Shown piece after piece: positions 36,292 through 44,598 of a DNA stretch of 64,000 nt. How positions within the stretch are numbered: position 1 is the first letter of the stretch; each line of letters opens with the position of its first letter. A model generated the notes under the pieces. The model did no database searches and was not told the origin of the DNA. It was given only the letters and a program-made list of their open reading frames with translations. The DNA is taken from positions 310,001 to 374,000 of the forward strand of contig JBFWVR010000003.1 in assembly GCA_050246635.1 (NCBI GenBank), written 5' to 3'. The DNA comes from JBFWVR01 sp050246635. GTDB lineage: Bacteria > Acidobacteriota > Vicinamibacteria > Vicinamibacterales > UBA2999. The position numbers and the translations under genes are program-made.

Positions 36292-37602
36292 ATGCCTGTG
36301 TCGCGTCCGACCTCGGCCGGCCCGTCCGCCGTCCAGGAAACCGTCCTTGACAACGGGCTCACCGTGCTGGTCCAGGAGGTGCACACCGCCCCCCTGGCCT
36401 CGGTCTGGTGCTGGTACCACGTGGGCTCGAAGGACGAGCCCGCCGGCCGCACCGGGGTGTCCCACTGGGTCGAGCACATGAACTTCAAGGGGACCCGCCA
36501 GATTCCCCGCGACCAGGTGAAGGGCATCATCGAGCAGTTCGGCGGCAGCTGGAACGGCTACACCTGGATCGACCAGACCACCTACCTCGAGACCGCGACC
36601 CGCGACGCCCTCGACCGCATGCTGTTCATCGAGGCCGAGCGCATGGACGCCTGCCTCTACGATCCGGCCGACTGCGAGTCGGAACGCACCGTCATCATCT
36701 CGGAGCTGCAGGGCGGCGAGAACGACCCCGAACAGCTCCTGGACACCGAGGTGACGGCGGCCGCCTTCACGGTGCACCCCTACCACCACCCCACGATCGG
36801 CTGGCAGGGTGACCTCGAGACCATGACGCGCGATGACCTGTACGGGCACTACCGCCAGTACTACGTGCCGTCAAACGCCACCCTGGTGGTCGTCGGCGAC
36901 GTGGAGACGGACGACGTGCTCCGCCGCGTCCAGCACCATTTCGGCGGGATTGCCTCCGGTGCCCGGCCGGCGCCCGTCCGGCTCGTGGAACCCGCGCAGC
37001 GCGCCGAACGCCGCGTCCGGCTGCGCCGCGAGGGCACGACGGCGTACTGGCGGGCGCTCTTCCACGCGCCCGCGTTCGGCGACCCCGACTTCCTGCCGCT
37101 GCTGTTCGTGGACGCCGTCCTGTCAGGCGCCGCAGGCCTCAACCTCTGGTCGGGGGGCCATGTCGCGCGCCCGCAGCGGAGCGCGCGGCTCTATCGCGCC
37201 CTCGTGGACACCGGCCTCGTCTCGGCGGTCGGGGGCGCGCTGCTGCCCACGGAGCACCCGTTCGTGTACACGGTTTCCGCCACCGTCGCGGAGGGGCGCC
37301 GCCTCGACGAGGTCGAAGGCGTCGTCTTCGGCGAGATCGACCGCCTGGCCGCCGGGGGCGTGACCGACGCGGAGCTGGCGAAGGCGCGGGCGCAGCTCCG
37401 CGCGCGCTTCGTCTACGACGTCGACAGCGTCACCGACATCGCGCACCAGCTCGGGTACTTCCAGACGATCGCGGGCGGCTGGCGGGCCTGGGCCGGCCTG
37501 CCTGACCGGCTCGACGCCGTGACCGCCGAGGCCGTGCAGGCCGCCGCGGCGCGATACCTGGTGGCCGACAACCGCACGGTCGGCTGGTTCGAGCCCCGCT
37601 GA
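36292..37602 (+). CDS. M16 family zinc metallopeptidase (catalytic member)
   Basis: Insulinase-type protease of 436 residues. The inverted zinc motif HxxEH is present as HWVEH at residues 58-62, with the third ligand Glu in ERTVIISELQGGEND some 70 residues later, so the subunit should be active. The second half is the homologous non-catalytic domain. No signal peptide is seen; the start is cytoplasmic in character. The next gene is a second M16 protein without HxxEH, coupled by TGATG. This is the usual bacterial heterodimer of an active and an R/Y-motif subunit. Confidence 0.93.
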   Translation: MPVSRPTSAGPSAVQETVLDNGLTVLVQEVHTAPLASVWCWYHVGSKDEPAGRTGVSHWVEHMNFKGTRQIPRDQVKGIIEQFGGSWNGYTWIDQTTYLETATRDALDRMLFIEAERMDACLYDPADCESERTVIISELQGGENDPEQLLDTEVTAAAFTVHPYHHPTIGWQGDLETMTRDDLYGHYRQYYVPSNATLVVVGDVETDDVLRRVQHHFGGIASGARPAPVRLVEPAQRAERRVRLRREGTTAYWRALFHAPAFGDPDFLPLLFVDAVLSGAAGLNLWSGGHVARPQRSARLYRALVDTGLVSAVGGALLPTEHPFVYTVSATVAEGRRLDEVEGVVFGEIDRLAAGGVTDAELAKARAQLRARFVYDVDSVTDIAHQLGYFQTIAGGWRAWAGLPDRLDAVTAEAVQAAAARYLVADNRTVGWFEPR

Positions 37603-38858
37603 TGCCGCTGGCTCCCACGCGCGTCGCCCTGCCGGGTGGAGCGACACTCATCGTCAAGGAGAACCGGACGACGCCGTCCGTGAGCATCGCCGCCGGTGTG
37701 CTTGCGGGTGCCACACTCGACCTGCCAGGCCGGGAAGGGACCGCGGCCCTGGTCGGCCGGGTGCTCGACCGCGGCACGGCCACCCGCACCGCCGGGGCCA
37801 TCGCGGACCTGCTGGATGGCCGGGGCGCGTCGCTCTCGGTGGCCACGGGCCGCCACCAGACCGTGGTCAGCGCCACCTGCCTGTCGGACGCGTTCGATGA
37901 GGTGTTCGCGCTCGTGTCCGATGTCGTGCGCGCGCCGTCCTTCCCGGTGGACGAGGTCGACACGCGCCGGGGGGAAATCCTGACCGGCATCCGGCAGGAC
38001 GCGGACGATCCGGCCACGGTGGCCGAGGAACGGCTCTTCGAGCGCCTGTACCCGGGACATCCGTACGGGCGGCGTCTCTCGGGCACGGTCGCGACGGTTG
38101 AGGCGCTGACGGCGGCCGACGTCCGGGCCTTCCACGACAGCTGGTTCGGGCCAGCCGGCACCACGATCGTGGTCGTGGGCGCGGTGGATGCCGCGGAGGT
38201 CGCCGCGCGGGCGGCCGCGCTGCTCGACGACTGGCGGCCGGCCCCGGGCACGTTGCCGCCATGGGCCGACCTGCCGCCCGGCGCCGGCCGGCGGCTCGAG
38301 GCCGTCCCGATGATGAACAAGGCCCAGGCCGATGTCGCGTACGGCTTCGTCGGCATTCGCCGGGCCGATGCCGGCTACCAGGCGGCCGCCGTGATGAACA
38401 ACGCCCTCGGCCAGTACGCGCTCGGCGGCCGGCTGGGCGACAGCATCCGTGAACGCCAGGGCATGGCGTACTACGTGTACAGCGAGCTCGACGCGAGCCT
38501 CGCCGCCGGACCGCTGCTGATCCGCGCCGGCGTCTCCGCGGACAACGTGGAGCGCACGATTGCCTCAATCGACCGGGAGCTCGAGGCGATCCGCCGTGAC
38601 GGCTTCACGGCCCGTGAGGTGGACGAGTCGAAGCAGTACTTGATCGGGTCCCTGCCGCGGCAGCTCGAGACGAACCGCGCGATTGCCGCCTTCCTGCTGC
38701 AGGCCGAGTTCTACGGCCTTGGCCTCGACTACGATGAGCGGCTCCCGGCCCTCATCGCCGACGTGAGCCACGACGCCGTGATGGCGCAGGCCCACCGCCT
38801 GCTCGAGCCGTCGCGGGCCACGGTGGTGGTGGCGGGGCCCTGGGCAGGGATGGCGTGA
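37602..38858 (+). CDS. M16 family protein, non-catalytic partner
   Basis: Partner subunit of the preceding peptidase, 418 residues. The position of HxxEH reads ALVGRVLDRG, so zinc cannot bind. The C-terminal half keeps GGRLGDSIRERQGMAYYVYS, the R/Y substrate-binding pair supplied in trans to the active subunit in characterised M16B dimers. The ATG sits in the stop codon of the first gene (TGATG), which favours 1:1 production. The substrate is not known; such pairs degrade peptides or unfolded proteins. Confidence 0.92.
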   Translation: MPLAPTRVALPGGATLIVKENRTTPSVSIAAGVLAGATLDLPGREGTAALVGRVLDRGTATRTAGAIADLLDGRGASLSVATGRHQTVVSATCLSDAFDEVFALVSDVVRAPSFPVDEVDTRRGEILTGIRQDADDPATVAEERLFERLYPGHPYGRRLSGTVATVEALTAADVRAFHDSWFGPAGTTIVVVGAVDAAEVAARAAALLDDWRPAPGTLPPWADLPPGAGRRLEAVPMMNKAQADVAYGFVGIRRADAGYQAAAVMNNALGQYALGGRLGDSIRERQGMAYYVYSELDASLAAGPLLIRAGVSADNVERTIASIDRELEAIRRDGFTAREVDESKQYLIGSLPRQLETNRAIAAFLLQAEFYGLGLDYDERLPALIADVSHDAVMAQAHRLLEPSRATVVVAGPWAGMA

Positions 38859-38861
38859 AGC

Positions 38862-38986
38862 CACAGATGGCGCAGACGACGCAGGCGACACAGATGCACA
38901 GATAAGAGAAGGATGCACAGATAGTCCGGAGGGTGCCCAAACGAGGGCCCGAGAGGGCCAGAGTCCCAGCGAGCAAAGCGAGTCCC
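38862..38986. repeat. CACAGATG-type repeat tract and CGCTGGGACTCG-type repeat
   Basis: 38862-38923 holds degenerate CACAGATG/CGCAGACG units. 38961-38986 reads GAGTCCCAGCGAGC followed by AAAGCGAGTCCC, and the reverse complement of its first part recurs at 59690-59704 and, partly, at 59731-59742. Both repeat types lie between genes in the same direction, and the second ends directly at the next start codon, where no usual ribosome site is visible. Confidence 0.5.
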
Positions 38987-39697
38987 ATGGTCTCCGCCAT
39001 CTTCTTCGACGTCGACTTCACCTTGATCTACCCGGGACCTGCGCTGCAGGGGGAGGGCTATCGCCGCTTCTGCGAGCGCCACGGCGTGGACGTCGACGTG
39101 GCCCGGTTCGATGCGGCGGTGGCGGCCGCGTCGTTCATCCTGGACGATGTGGAAGAGCCGTTGTACGACGACGGGCTGTTCGTCCACTACACGGCAACGA
39201 TCATCGAGCACATGGGCGGGCGTGGACCGGCCGTCGTAGAGGCCGCCCGCGAGATCTACCGGGAGTGGGCGTCGAATCACCACTTCGAGATGTACGACGA
39301 CGTGGCGCCCGTGCTCGAGGCGCTGGCGGCGCAGCCGTTCGTGCTCGGCGTCATCTCCAACTCCCACCGGAGCCTCGTGGCCTTCGCCGATCACTTCCAG
39401 TTGAACGGCTACATCCGTGCCGCCGTCTCGTCCTCGGAATTCGGCTACATGAAGCCGCACCGCAGTATCTTCGACGAGGCGCTGCGGCGCGCCGGCGTGG
39501 CGGCGGGGGACGCGCTCATGGTGGGCGACAGCCTCAACGCGGACGTGAAAGGGGCGCTCGCGGCCGGGATGCAGGCGGTGCTGCTGCGCCGGTCGGGCGA
39601 GGTGCCGCCGGAGGTGCCTGAAGGCGTGCCGGTGATCCGTGCGCTCACCGAGTTGCCCGGCGTGTTGCTGGAGCGTCAGGGGAGCACGCGGCCATGA
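38987..39697 (+). CDS. HAD-superfamily phosphatase
   Basis: Phosphohydrolase of 236 residues with the four HAD motifs: FFDVDFTLI (motif I, Asp nucleophile and acid), GVISNSHRS (motif II), the Lys in YMKPHRSIF (motif III) and MVGDSLNADVKGA (motif IV). The helical cap lies between motifs I and II, as in subfamily IA. The substrate is unknown. The ATG follows a repeat instead of a clear ribosome site, and the stop overlaps the next ATG (ATGA), coupling it to the GNAT protein. Confidence 0.88.
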   Translation: MVSAIFFDVDFTLIYPGPALQGEGYRRFCERHGVDVDVARFDAAVAAASFILDDVEEPLYDDGLFVHYTATIIEHMGGRGPAVVEAAREIYREWASNHHFEMYDDVAPVLEALAAQPFVLGVISNSHRSLVAFADHFQLNGYIRAAVSSSEFGYMKPHRSIFDEALRRAGVAAGDALMVGDSLNADVKGALAAGMQAVLLRRSGEVPPEVPEGVPVIRALTELPGVLLERQGSTRP

Positions 39698-40548
39698 CGC
39701 CCCCGACCTTCACGATTCGCGACCTGACGTCGCTGGCCGACTTCGCCGACGTCGTGGCGCTCGAGCAGGCCGTGTGGGGCTACACCGACTTCGCCGACGT
39801 CGTCACGGTGCCGGTGTTCGTGATCACGGTGAAGCGGGGGGCCATCCTGCTGGGTGCGTCGGACGACTCGGGGCGCCTGATCGGCTTCAGCTATGCCATC
39901 GTCGGCATGAAGGACGGCCGTCCGCTGCAGTGGTCGCACATGACCGGCGTGCGCCCGGAGTGGCAGGGCCGGGGTGTGGGCCTGGCACTCAAGCTGGCGC
40001 AGCGTGAGCGGGCCCTGGCCGCGGGGTACGACCTCATCGAGTGGACGTTCGATCCGCTGCAGGCGCTGAACGCGCGCTTCAACTTCGCCCACCTCGGCGT
40101 CGTCGTGTCGGAGTACGCGCGCAACGTGTACGGCGAGTCGAGCTCGGTGCTGCACAGGGGCACGCCGACGGACCGTTTCATCGCCGCGTGGAACATCCGC
40201 GAGCCGCATGTCGCGCGCCGGATCGCGGCGGGGGGCGGGCTGGCCATCCGCAGTGCCGAAGTCTCGGAGGCCCCACAGGCCATCCACGCGGGGGTGGCGG
40301 GCGGCTGGCGCGTATGCCGGTGGCTCGATCTCGGGATCGAGACACGGCGCCTGTGGGTGGAGATTCCAGCCGGCTTCACGGCGATGCAGCGCGAGGCGCC
40401 CGACGTGGCGTACGAATGGCGCATGCAGACGCGACAGGCGTTCGAGGCCTACTTCTCGCGGGGCTACCGGGCGGTGGATTTCGTGATGTCGCGGGACGGG
40501 GGCTTCGGGAGATACCTGCTGGCGCGGGTGGATGCCGCGGAGGCGTAG
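39694..40548 (+). CDS. GNAT-like acyltransferase (COG3375 type)
   Basis: Predicted N-acyltransferase of 284 residues. The N-terminal half is a GNAT fold with the acetyl-CoA loop in VRPEWQGRGVGLALKLAQRERAL, followed by IEWTFDPLQALNARFNF and HLGVVVSEYARNVYGE, stretches I recall from COG3375 proteins. The C-terminal half is specific to this group. No substrate is known. It overlaps the HAD phosphatase gene, and a phosphatase plus acyltransferase pair may act on one metabolite. Confidence 0.75.
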   Translation: MTPPTFTIRDLTSLADFADVVALEQAVWGYTDFADVVTVPVFVITVKRGAILLGASDDSGRLIGFSYAIVGMKDGRPLQWSHMTGVRPEWQGRGVGLALKLAQRERALAAGYDLIEWTFDPLQALNARFNFAHLGVVVSEYARNVYGESSSVLHRGTPTDRFIAAWNIREPHVARRIAAGGGLAIRSAEVSEAPQAIHAGVAGGWRVCRWLDLGIETRRLWVEIPAGFTAMQREAPDVAYEWRMQTRQAFEAYFSRGYRAVDFVMSRDGGFGRYLLARVDAAEA

Positions 40549-40608
40549 GTAATCCACGGATTCCACGGATTGCACACCGAACACGGGGCAGACGGCAGAC
40601 ACCGAGGA

Positions 40609-40671
40609 CACTGAACACACCGAACACACTGAACACACTGAACACACTGAACACACTGAAGACACTGGACA
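40609..40671. repeat. Seven 9-bp CACTGAACA tandem repeats
   Basis: Four perfect CACTGAACA units and three single-base variants, preceded by degenerate CACGGATT and CACCGA units from about 40552. The unit is nearly the same as CACTGAGCA at 45928-45972 and CACTGA-type units at 62883-62900. A 9-bp period keeps all six frames open here, but no protein is likely. Confidence 0.75.
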
Positions 40672-40737
40672 GGGTGGGCGGAACGCCTCGGAATAGAGGG
40701 CAGGGCCGATGGCCGGCGGATATGCCATCATCTGGCC

Positions 40738-41079
40738 ATGTCCTGCCTGTTCTGCAAAATCGTCGCGGGCGAGATTCCGGCGTCCAAGGTGTACGAGGAC
40801 GAGGAGCTGCTCGCGTTCAACGACATCAGCCCGCAGGCGCCGACGCACGTGCTCATCGTGCCGAAGCAGCATGTGCCGACGCTGAACGACCTGACAGCCG
40901 GGCACGACGCGCTCGTGGGGCAGATGCTGCGTCGGGCCGCGGCCATCGCGAAGGAACGCGGGATCGACGGTCCCGGGTACCGGACCGTGTTCAACTGCAA
41001 CGGCCAGGCCGGGCAGACCGTCTTCCACCTGCACCTGCACCTGCTCGGGGGGCGGGCGATGACGTGGCCGCCGGGATAG
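40738..41079 (+). CDS. HIT family nucleotide hydrolase (HinT-like)
   Basis: A 113-residue HIT protein that hydrolyses phosphoramidates such as adenosine 5'-phosphoramidate. The histidine triad is HLHLHLLGG near residue 97, and the N-terminal CLFCKIVAGEIPASKVYEDE with its Cys pair is typical of the HinT branch. The length matches HinT closely. No strong ribosome site precedes the ATG. It converges on prmC. Confidence 0.93.
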   Translation: MSCLFCKIVAGEIPASKVYEDEELLAFNDISPQAPTHVLIVPKQHVPTLNDLTAGHDALVGQMLRRAAAIAKERGIDGPGYRTVFNCNGQAGQTVFHLHLHLLGGRAMTWPPG

Positions 41080-41095
41080 CGGGTGCCGGGGCTGG

Positions 41096-41980
41096 TTACG
41101 CCGCCGGCTGCCGTGAGACGTCCGCGACGCGCGGAATGCCCTGCAGGTCGTTGATGAACCGCACGAGTGCCAGGCCCTCGGCGTGCGCGACGGCCCGGCG
41201 CACGGCGTCGGCCTGGCCGTAGCCGATCTCCACCAGCAGGCGGCCGGAAGGCGCGAGGCGCCCGGCGGCCTGCGCGAGGATCTCGCGCACGTCCCGCAGG
41301 CCATCGGCGCCCCCGTAGAGCGCCGCCGGGGGCTCGTGTCCGCCCACTTCCGGCGGCAGCGGCTCGTCGTCGGCGACGTAGGGCGGGTTCGAGACGACGA
41401 GGTCGACCGGGGCGAGCACGCCGCCGAAGTAGGGCGCATGCAGGAACGTGACGCGGTCGGCGACGCCGTGCCGTGCCGCGTTGGCGCGGGCGACGTCCAG
41501 CGCCTCGGCCGAGATGTCGGTCGCGACCACGTGCAGCGCGGGGTACTCGAGGGCGAGCGTGATCGCCAGGCATCCCGACCCGGTCCCGATGTCGACCACC
41601 CGCAGCACGTCGGTGCCGTCGGGCGCGCCCGGGGCCAGCGGGGCGCCGAGGAAGTCCATCGCGGCTTCGACGATGAGCTCGGTCTCGGGCCGGGGGATGA
41701 GCACGGCCGGGGAGACGAGGAACTCGCGTCCCCAGAACTCCTGCGTCCCCCGGATGTAGGCGACCGGTTCCCGGCGCTCGCGCCTGGCCGCCAGGCGATC
41801 GTACGCGGCGGCAAATGCCGGTGGCGGCGCCTCGGCCTCGCGGGCGAGCAGGTCGGCCCGCGACCAGCCGAGCACGTGGCGCGCGAGCACCTCCGCGTCG
41901 AGCGCCGCCTCCTCGACCGGGATGCCGGCCGCGGCGAGCCGCGCCCGGACGCCGATCATCAGCTCGCGGATCGTGGGCAC
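41096..41980 (-). CDS. prmC: Peptide chain release factor N5-glutamine methyltransferase
   Basis: Methylates the Gln of the GGQ motif in release factors. 294 residues: an N-terminal helical domain, the VDIGTGSGCLAI SAM-binding loop, DISAEALDVAR, and the catalytic NPPY in VVSNPPYV. It directly follows prfA, its substrate's gene, with a 4-base gap. The GTG at 41980 is chosen because an ATG at 42019 would lie inside prfA; a further ATG at 41959 is possible. Confidence 0.94.
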   Translation of the reverse strand: MPTIRELMIGVRARLAAAGIPVEEAALDAEVLARHVLGWSRADLLAREAEAPPPAFAAAYDRLAARRERREPVAYIRGTQEFWGREFLVSPAVLIPRPETELIVEAAMDFLGAPLAPGAPDGTDVLRVVDIGTGSGCLAITLALEYPALHVVATDISAEALDVARANAARHGVADRVTFLHAPYFGGVLAPVDLVVSNPPYVADDEPLPPEVGGHEPPAALYGGADGLRDVREILAQAAGRLAPSGRLLVEIGYGQADAVRRAVAHAEGLALVRFINDLQGIPRVADVSRQPAA

Positions 41981-41984
41981 GCCG

Positions 41985-43064
41985 CTACTGCGCCGTTGCC
42001 TCGCGCAGCCGCTCGGCATTGTCGTGGGTCGACAGCGCGTCGATGAGCTCGCCGAGGTCGCCGTCGAGCACGCTGTGGAGCTGGTGCGTCGTGAAGTTGA
42101 TCCGGTGATCCGTGATGCGCGTCTGGGGGAAGTTGTACGTGCGGATCTTCTCGGAGCGCTCGCCCGTGCCCACCTGGCCGCGCCGCTCCTTCGCGATGGC
42201 TTCCTGCTGCTTGCGCATCTCGATCTCGTAGAGGCGCGAGCGCAGGACCTTGAGGGCCTTCGCCCGGTTCTTGATCTGCGACTTCTCGTCCTGCTGCGAG
42301 ACGACGAGCCCGGTCGGGATGTGCGTGATGCGGACCGCGGAGTAGGTGGTGTTGACGCTCTGCCCGCCGGGGCCGCTGGAGCAGAAGGTGTCGATGCGGA
42401 GGTCGTTCGGGTTGATCTCGACGTCGATCTCGTCGGCTTCCGGGAGCACGGCCACCGTCGCGGTCGAGGTGTGGATGCGGCCGCTCGCCTCGGTCTCGGG
42501 GACGCGCTGCACGCGGTGCACGCCGCTCTCGTACTTCAGGCGGCTGTAGACACCGCGGCCCTCGATGTTGGCGATGACCTCCTTCAGGCCGCCCTGGCCG
42601 GCCTCGCTGAGCGACATGATCTCCAGCTTCCAGCCCCGCTTCTCGGCGTACCGCGCGTACATCCGGTAGAGCTCGCCCGCGAAGAGCGCGGCTTCCTCAC
42701 CGCCGGTGCCGGCGCGGATCTCGAGGATGACGTTCTTCTCGTCGTTCGGGTCCTTCGGCAGCAGGAGGATCTTCAGCTCGCCGTCGAGGCGGTCGCGGGT
42801 CTCCTCCAGCCCGGCGAGCTCGTCGCGGGCCAGCTCGCGCATCTCCTCGTCGCCCGTGCGCACGAGCTCCTCGGCCTGCGCGATCTCCTCGGCGATCTTC
42901 TTGTAGCGCCGGAAGGCCTCGACGAGCTCCTCGATCTCGGCGAGGGCCTTGGCCTGCCTGCGGTACTCGGCGGGGTCGTTCTGCACGGCCTGCGAGCCGA
43001 GCGACGCCAGGAGCTCCTCGTACCGGCGCTCCACCGCCTGCAGCTTGTCGAACATAGGGGTCAC
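41985..43064 (-). CDS. prfA: Peptide chain release factor 1
   Basis: Reads UAA and UAG stop codons and triggers peptide release. 359 residues, a full-length RF1, with GTGGEEAALFAGELYRMYARYAE and VHRVQRVPETEASGRIHTST, and the catalytic GGQ in GPGGQSVNTT near residue 234. It is part of the chain thiD-moaE-moaD-prfA-prmC. The ATG is 6 bases after the moaD stop. Confidence 0.97.
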   Translation of the reverse strand: MTPMFDKLQAVERRYEELLASLGSQAVQNDPAEYRRQAKALAEIEELVEAFRRYKKIAEEIAQAEELVRTGDEEMRELARDELAGLEETRDRLDGELKILLLPKDPNDEKNVILEIRAGTGGEEAALFAGELYRMYARYAEKRGWKLEIMSLSEAGQGGLKEVIANIEGRGVYSRLKYESGVHRVQRVPETEASGRIHTSTATVAVLPEADEIDVEINPNDLRIDTFCSSGPGGQSVNTTYSAVRITHIPTGLVVSQQDEKSQIKNRAKALKVLRSRLYEIEMRKQQEAIAKERRGQVGTGERSEKIRTYNFPQTRITDHRINFTTHQLHSVLDGDLGELIDALSTHDNAERLREATAQ

Positions 43065-43070
43065 TCCGTC

Positions 43071-43316
43071 CTAGCCGCCGGAGACGGGGGGCAGGAAAGC
43101 CACCTCGTCGCCGTCGCCGACCGCGGTGTGCATGCGCGCGTAGTCGGCGTTGACGGCGCAGGACATGGATGCTTCGTACGGCGCGAGCGCCGGGTGATCG
43201 GCGACCAGGCGCCGCCAGACGTCGGCCACGGTGGCGCCGTCCGGCGCGTCACAGGCCAGCTCGCCGGCACCGGCCAGCTCGCGGAGCCGCGCGAACAGGC
43301 GCACGGTCACGCGCAT
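43071..43316 (-). CDS. moaD: Molybdopterin synthase small subunit MoaD
   Basis: Ubiquitin-fold sulfur carrier of 81 residues that donates sulfur to precursor Z in molybdenum-cofactor synthesis. It ends with PPVSGG, the C-terminal Gly-Gly that becomes the thiocarboxylate. The start MRVTVRLFARLRELAG is typical. It overlaps moaE by 10 bases. Confidence 0.92.
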   Translation of the reverse strand: MRVTVRLFARLRELAGAGELACDAPDGATVADVWRRLVADHPALAPYEASMSCAVNADYARMHTAVGDGDEVAFLPPVSGG

Positions 43317-43780
43317 GCGATCTCCAGCGCCCGCTGCCGCGCCGCCTCGTCGTCCGGGTCGGCCGTGGCGCCCTCGATCCAGACGTCGCCGCCGTCGAAG
43401 TACTCGTGCTTCCAGACCGGCACGATCTGCTTGACCCGCTCGATGGCGTACCGGCACGCCGCGTACGCGTCGGCGCGGTGCGGCGACGCCGCGGCGATGG
43501 CGACGCTCGCCTCGCCGATCTCGAGCCGGCCGGTCCGGTGGTGGACCGCGATGCGGACGCCGGGCCACCGGGCGGCCGCCTCGTCCACGATGCGCGCGAG
43601 CGCCTTCTCGGCCAGCGGCGCGTAGGCCTCGTACTCCAGATGGGAGACGCGTCGGCCCTGGTTGTGGTCGCGCACGAGCCCGAGGAACGTCACGATGGCG
43701 CCGGCCCCCGGCGCGGAGACGGTGGCGACGAGCGGCTCGAGGGCGAGCGCGTCGCCGGTGAGTGCAGCCAGCGGAGCCAT
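43307..43780 (-). CDS. moaE: Molybdopterin synthase catalytic subunit MoaE
   Basis: Catalytic half of molybdopterin synthase, 157 residues. It contains FLGLVRDHNQGRRVSHLEYEAY, HRTGRLEIGEASVAI, SPHRADAYAACRYAIE and VPVWKHEYFDGGDVW, which supply the active-site Arg, His and Lys residues. The ATG overlaps the thiD stop (TGATG at 43782-43778, minus strand), and the end overlaps moaD by 10 bases. The MobA-like transferase at 57333 may belong to the same pathway. Confidence 0.94.
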   Translation of the reverse strand: MAPLAALTGDALALEPLVATVSAPGAGAIVTFLGLVRDHNQGRRVSHLEYEAYAPLAEKALARIVDEAAARWPGVRIAVHHRTGRLEIGEASVAIAAASPHRADAYAACRYAIERVKQIVPVWKHEYFDGGDVWIEGATADPDDEAARQRALEIACA

Positions 43781-44577
43781 CAATCCGCCAGTATACCGCG
43801 CCAGAAATGACCGAGCGGCCGGTGCCCGCGGCCGAGTGGCACGCCGGCCGCCATCGCACCGGCGACGTACTCCCTGGCGGCCCGGGCGGCGTCCTCGACC
43901 GAGGCGCCGCGCGCGAGCCCGGCGGCCAGCGCCGCGGCCAGGGTGCAGCCCGTGCCATGGGTGTTGGGGCCCGGCACCCGGGGGCCCACGATCTCCACGA
44001 CGCCGTGGTCGCGCGTCACGAGGACGTCGGCGACCTCGTCGCCAGGCAGGTGGCCGCCCTTGACGAGCACGGCGGCGGGCCCCCGGGCGAGCAGCCGCTG
44101 TCCGGCCTCGCGCATGTCCGCACGCGAGCGGATCGCCTGCCCGGTCAGCACCTCGGCCTCGGGCACGTTCGGCGTGACGACCCGCGCCAGGCGGAGGAGG
44201 ACCGTCGCCACGGCGTGCACGGCCTCGTCCTCGAGCAGGCGGTCGCCGCCCTTGGCCACCATCACGGGGTCCACGACGAGGTTGGGCAGCTCGAGGGCCT
44301 CGACCGCCGCGGCGACCGCCTCGACAATGGCAGCCGTCGCGAGCATGCCGGTCTTGACCGCGTCACAGCCGAGGTCCGACACCACGGCCTCGACCTGCTG
44401 GGTGACGAACTCGGCGGGCACGAGGTGGACGGCGGTCACCCCGGTGGTGTTCTGGGCGGTGAGCGCGGTCACGGCAGAGGTGCCGTAGACGCCGAAGGCG
44501 GCGAAGGTCTTGAGGTCCGCCTGGATGCCGGCGCCGGCGCCGCTGTCGCTGCCGGCAATTGTCAGGGCCGTTTTCAT
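43780..44577 (-). CDS. thiD: Hydroxymethylpyrimidine (phosphate) kinase
   Basis: Phosphorylates HMP and HMP-P in thiamine synthesis. 265 residues with ALTIAGSDSGAGAGIQADLKTFAAFGVYG at the start, AVKTGMLAT, VVDPVMVAKGGDRLL, TPNVPEAEVLTG, VLVKGGH and the catalytic NTHGTGCTL. It heads the minus-strand chain thiD-moaE-moaD-prfA-prmC and is divergent from bioY across 21 bases. Supply of ThDP would serve enzymes such as the one at 18330. Confidence 0.94.
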   Translation of the reverse strand: MKTALTIAGSDSGAGAGIQADLKTFAAFGVYGTSAVTALTAQNTTGVTAVHLVPAEFVTQQVEAVVSDLGCDAVKTGMLATAAIVEAVAAAVEALELPNLVVDPVMVAKGGDRLLEDEAVHAVATVLLRLARVVTPNVPEAEVLTGQAIRSRADMREAGQRLLARGPAAVLVKGGHLPGDEVADVLVTRDHGVVEIVGPRVPGPNTHGTGCTLAAALAAGLARGASVEDAARAAREYVAGAMAAGVPLGRGHRPLGHFWRGILAD

Positions 44578-44588
44578 TTGAGTACAAT
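44559..44588 (+). promoter_or_regulatory. Promoter of bioY, close to leaderless
   Basis: TTGTCA (44559-44564) and TACAAT (44583-44588) are 18 bases apart. The -10 ends 10 bases before the bioY ATG at 44599, so the leader is only a few bases and carries no Shine-Dalgarno. The -35 lies inside the thiD coding start, so the two divergent genes share promoter DNA. No BirA or BioR palindrome is evident. Confidence 0.6.
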
Positions 44589-44598
44589 CGCCGGACCT

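Noticed and set aside
40609..40671. Possible CRISPR array or repetitive peptide gene in the 9-bp repeats
   Set aside because: Units are contiguous with a 9-bp period and no spacers, and no cas genes are near. All frames are open only because the period is a multiple of three.
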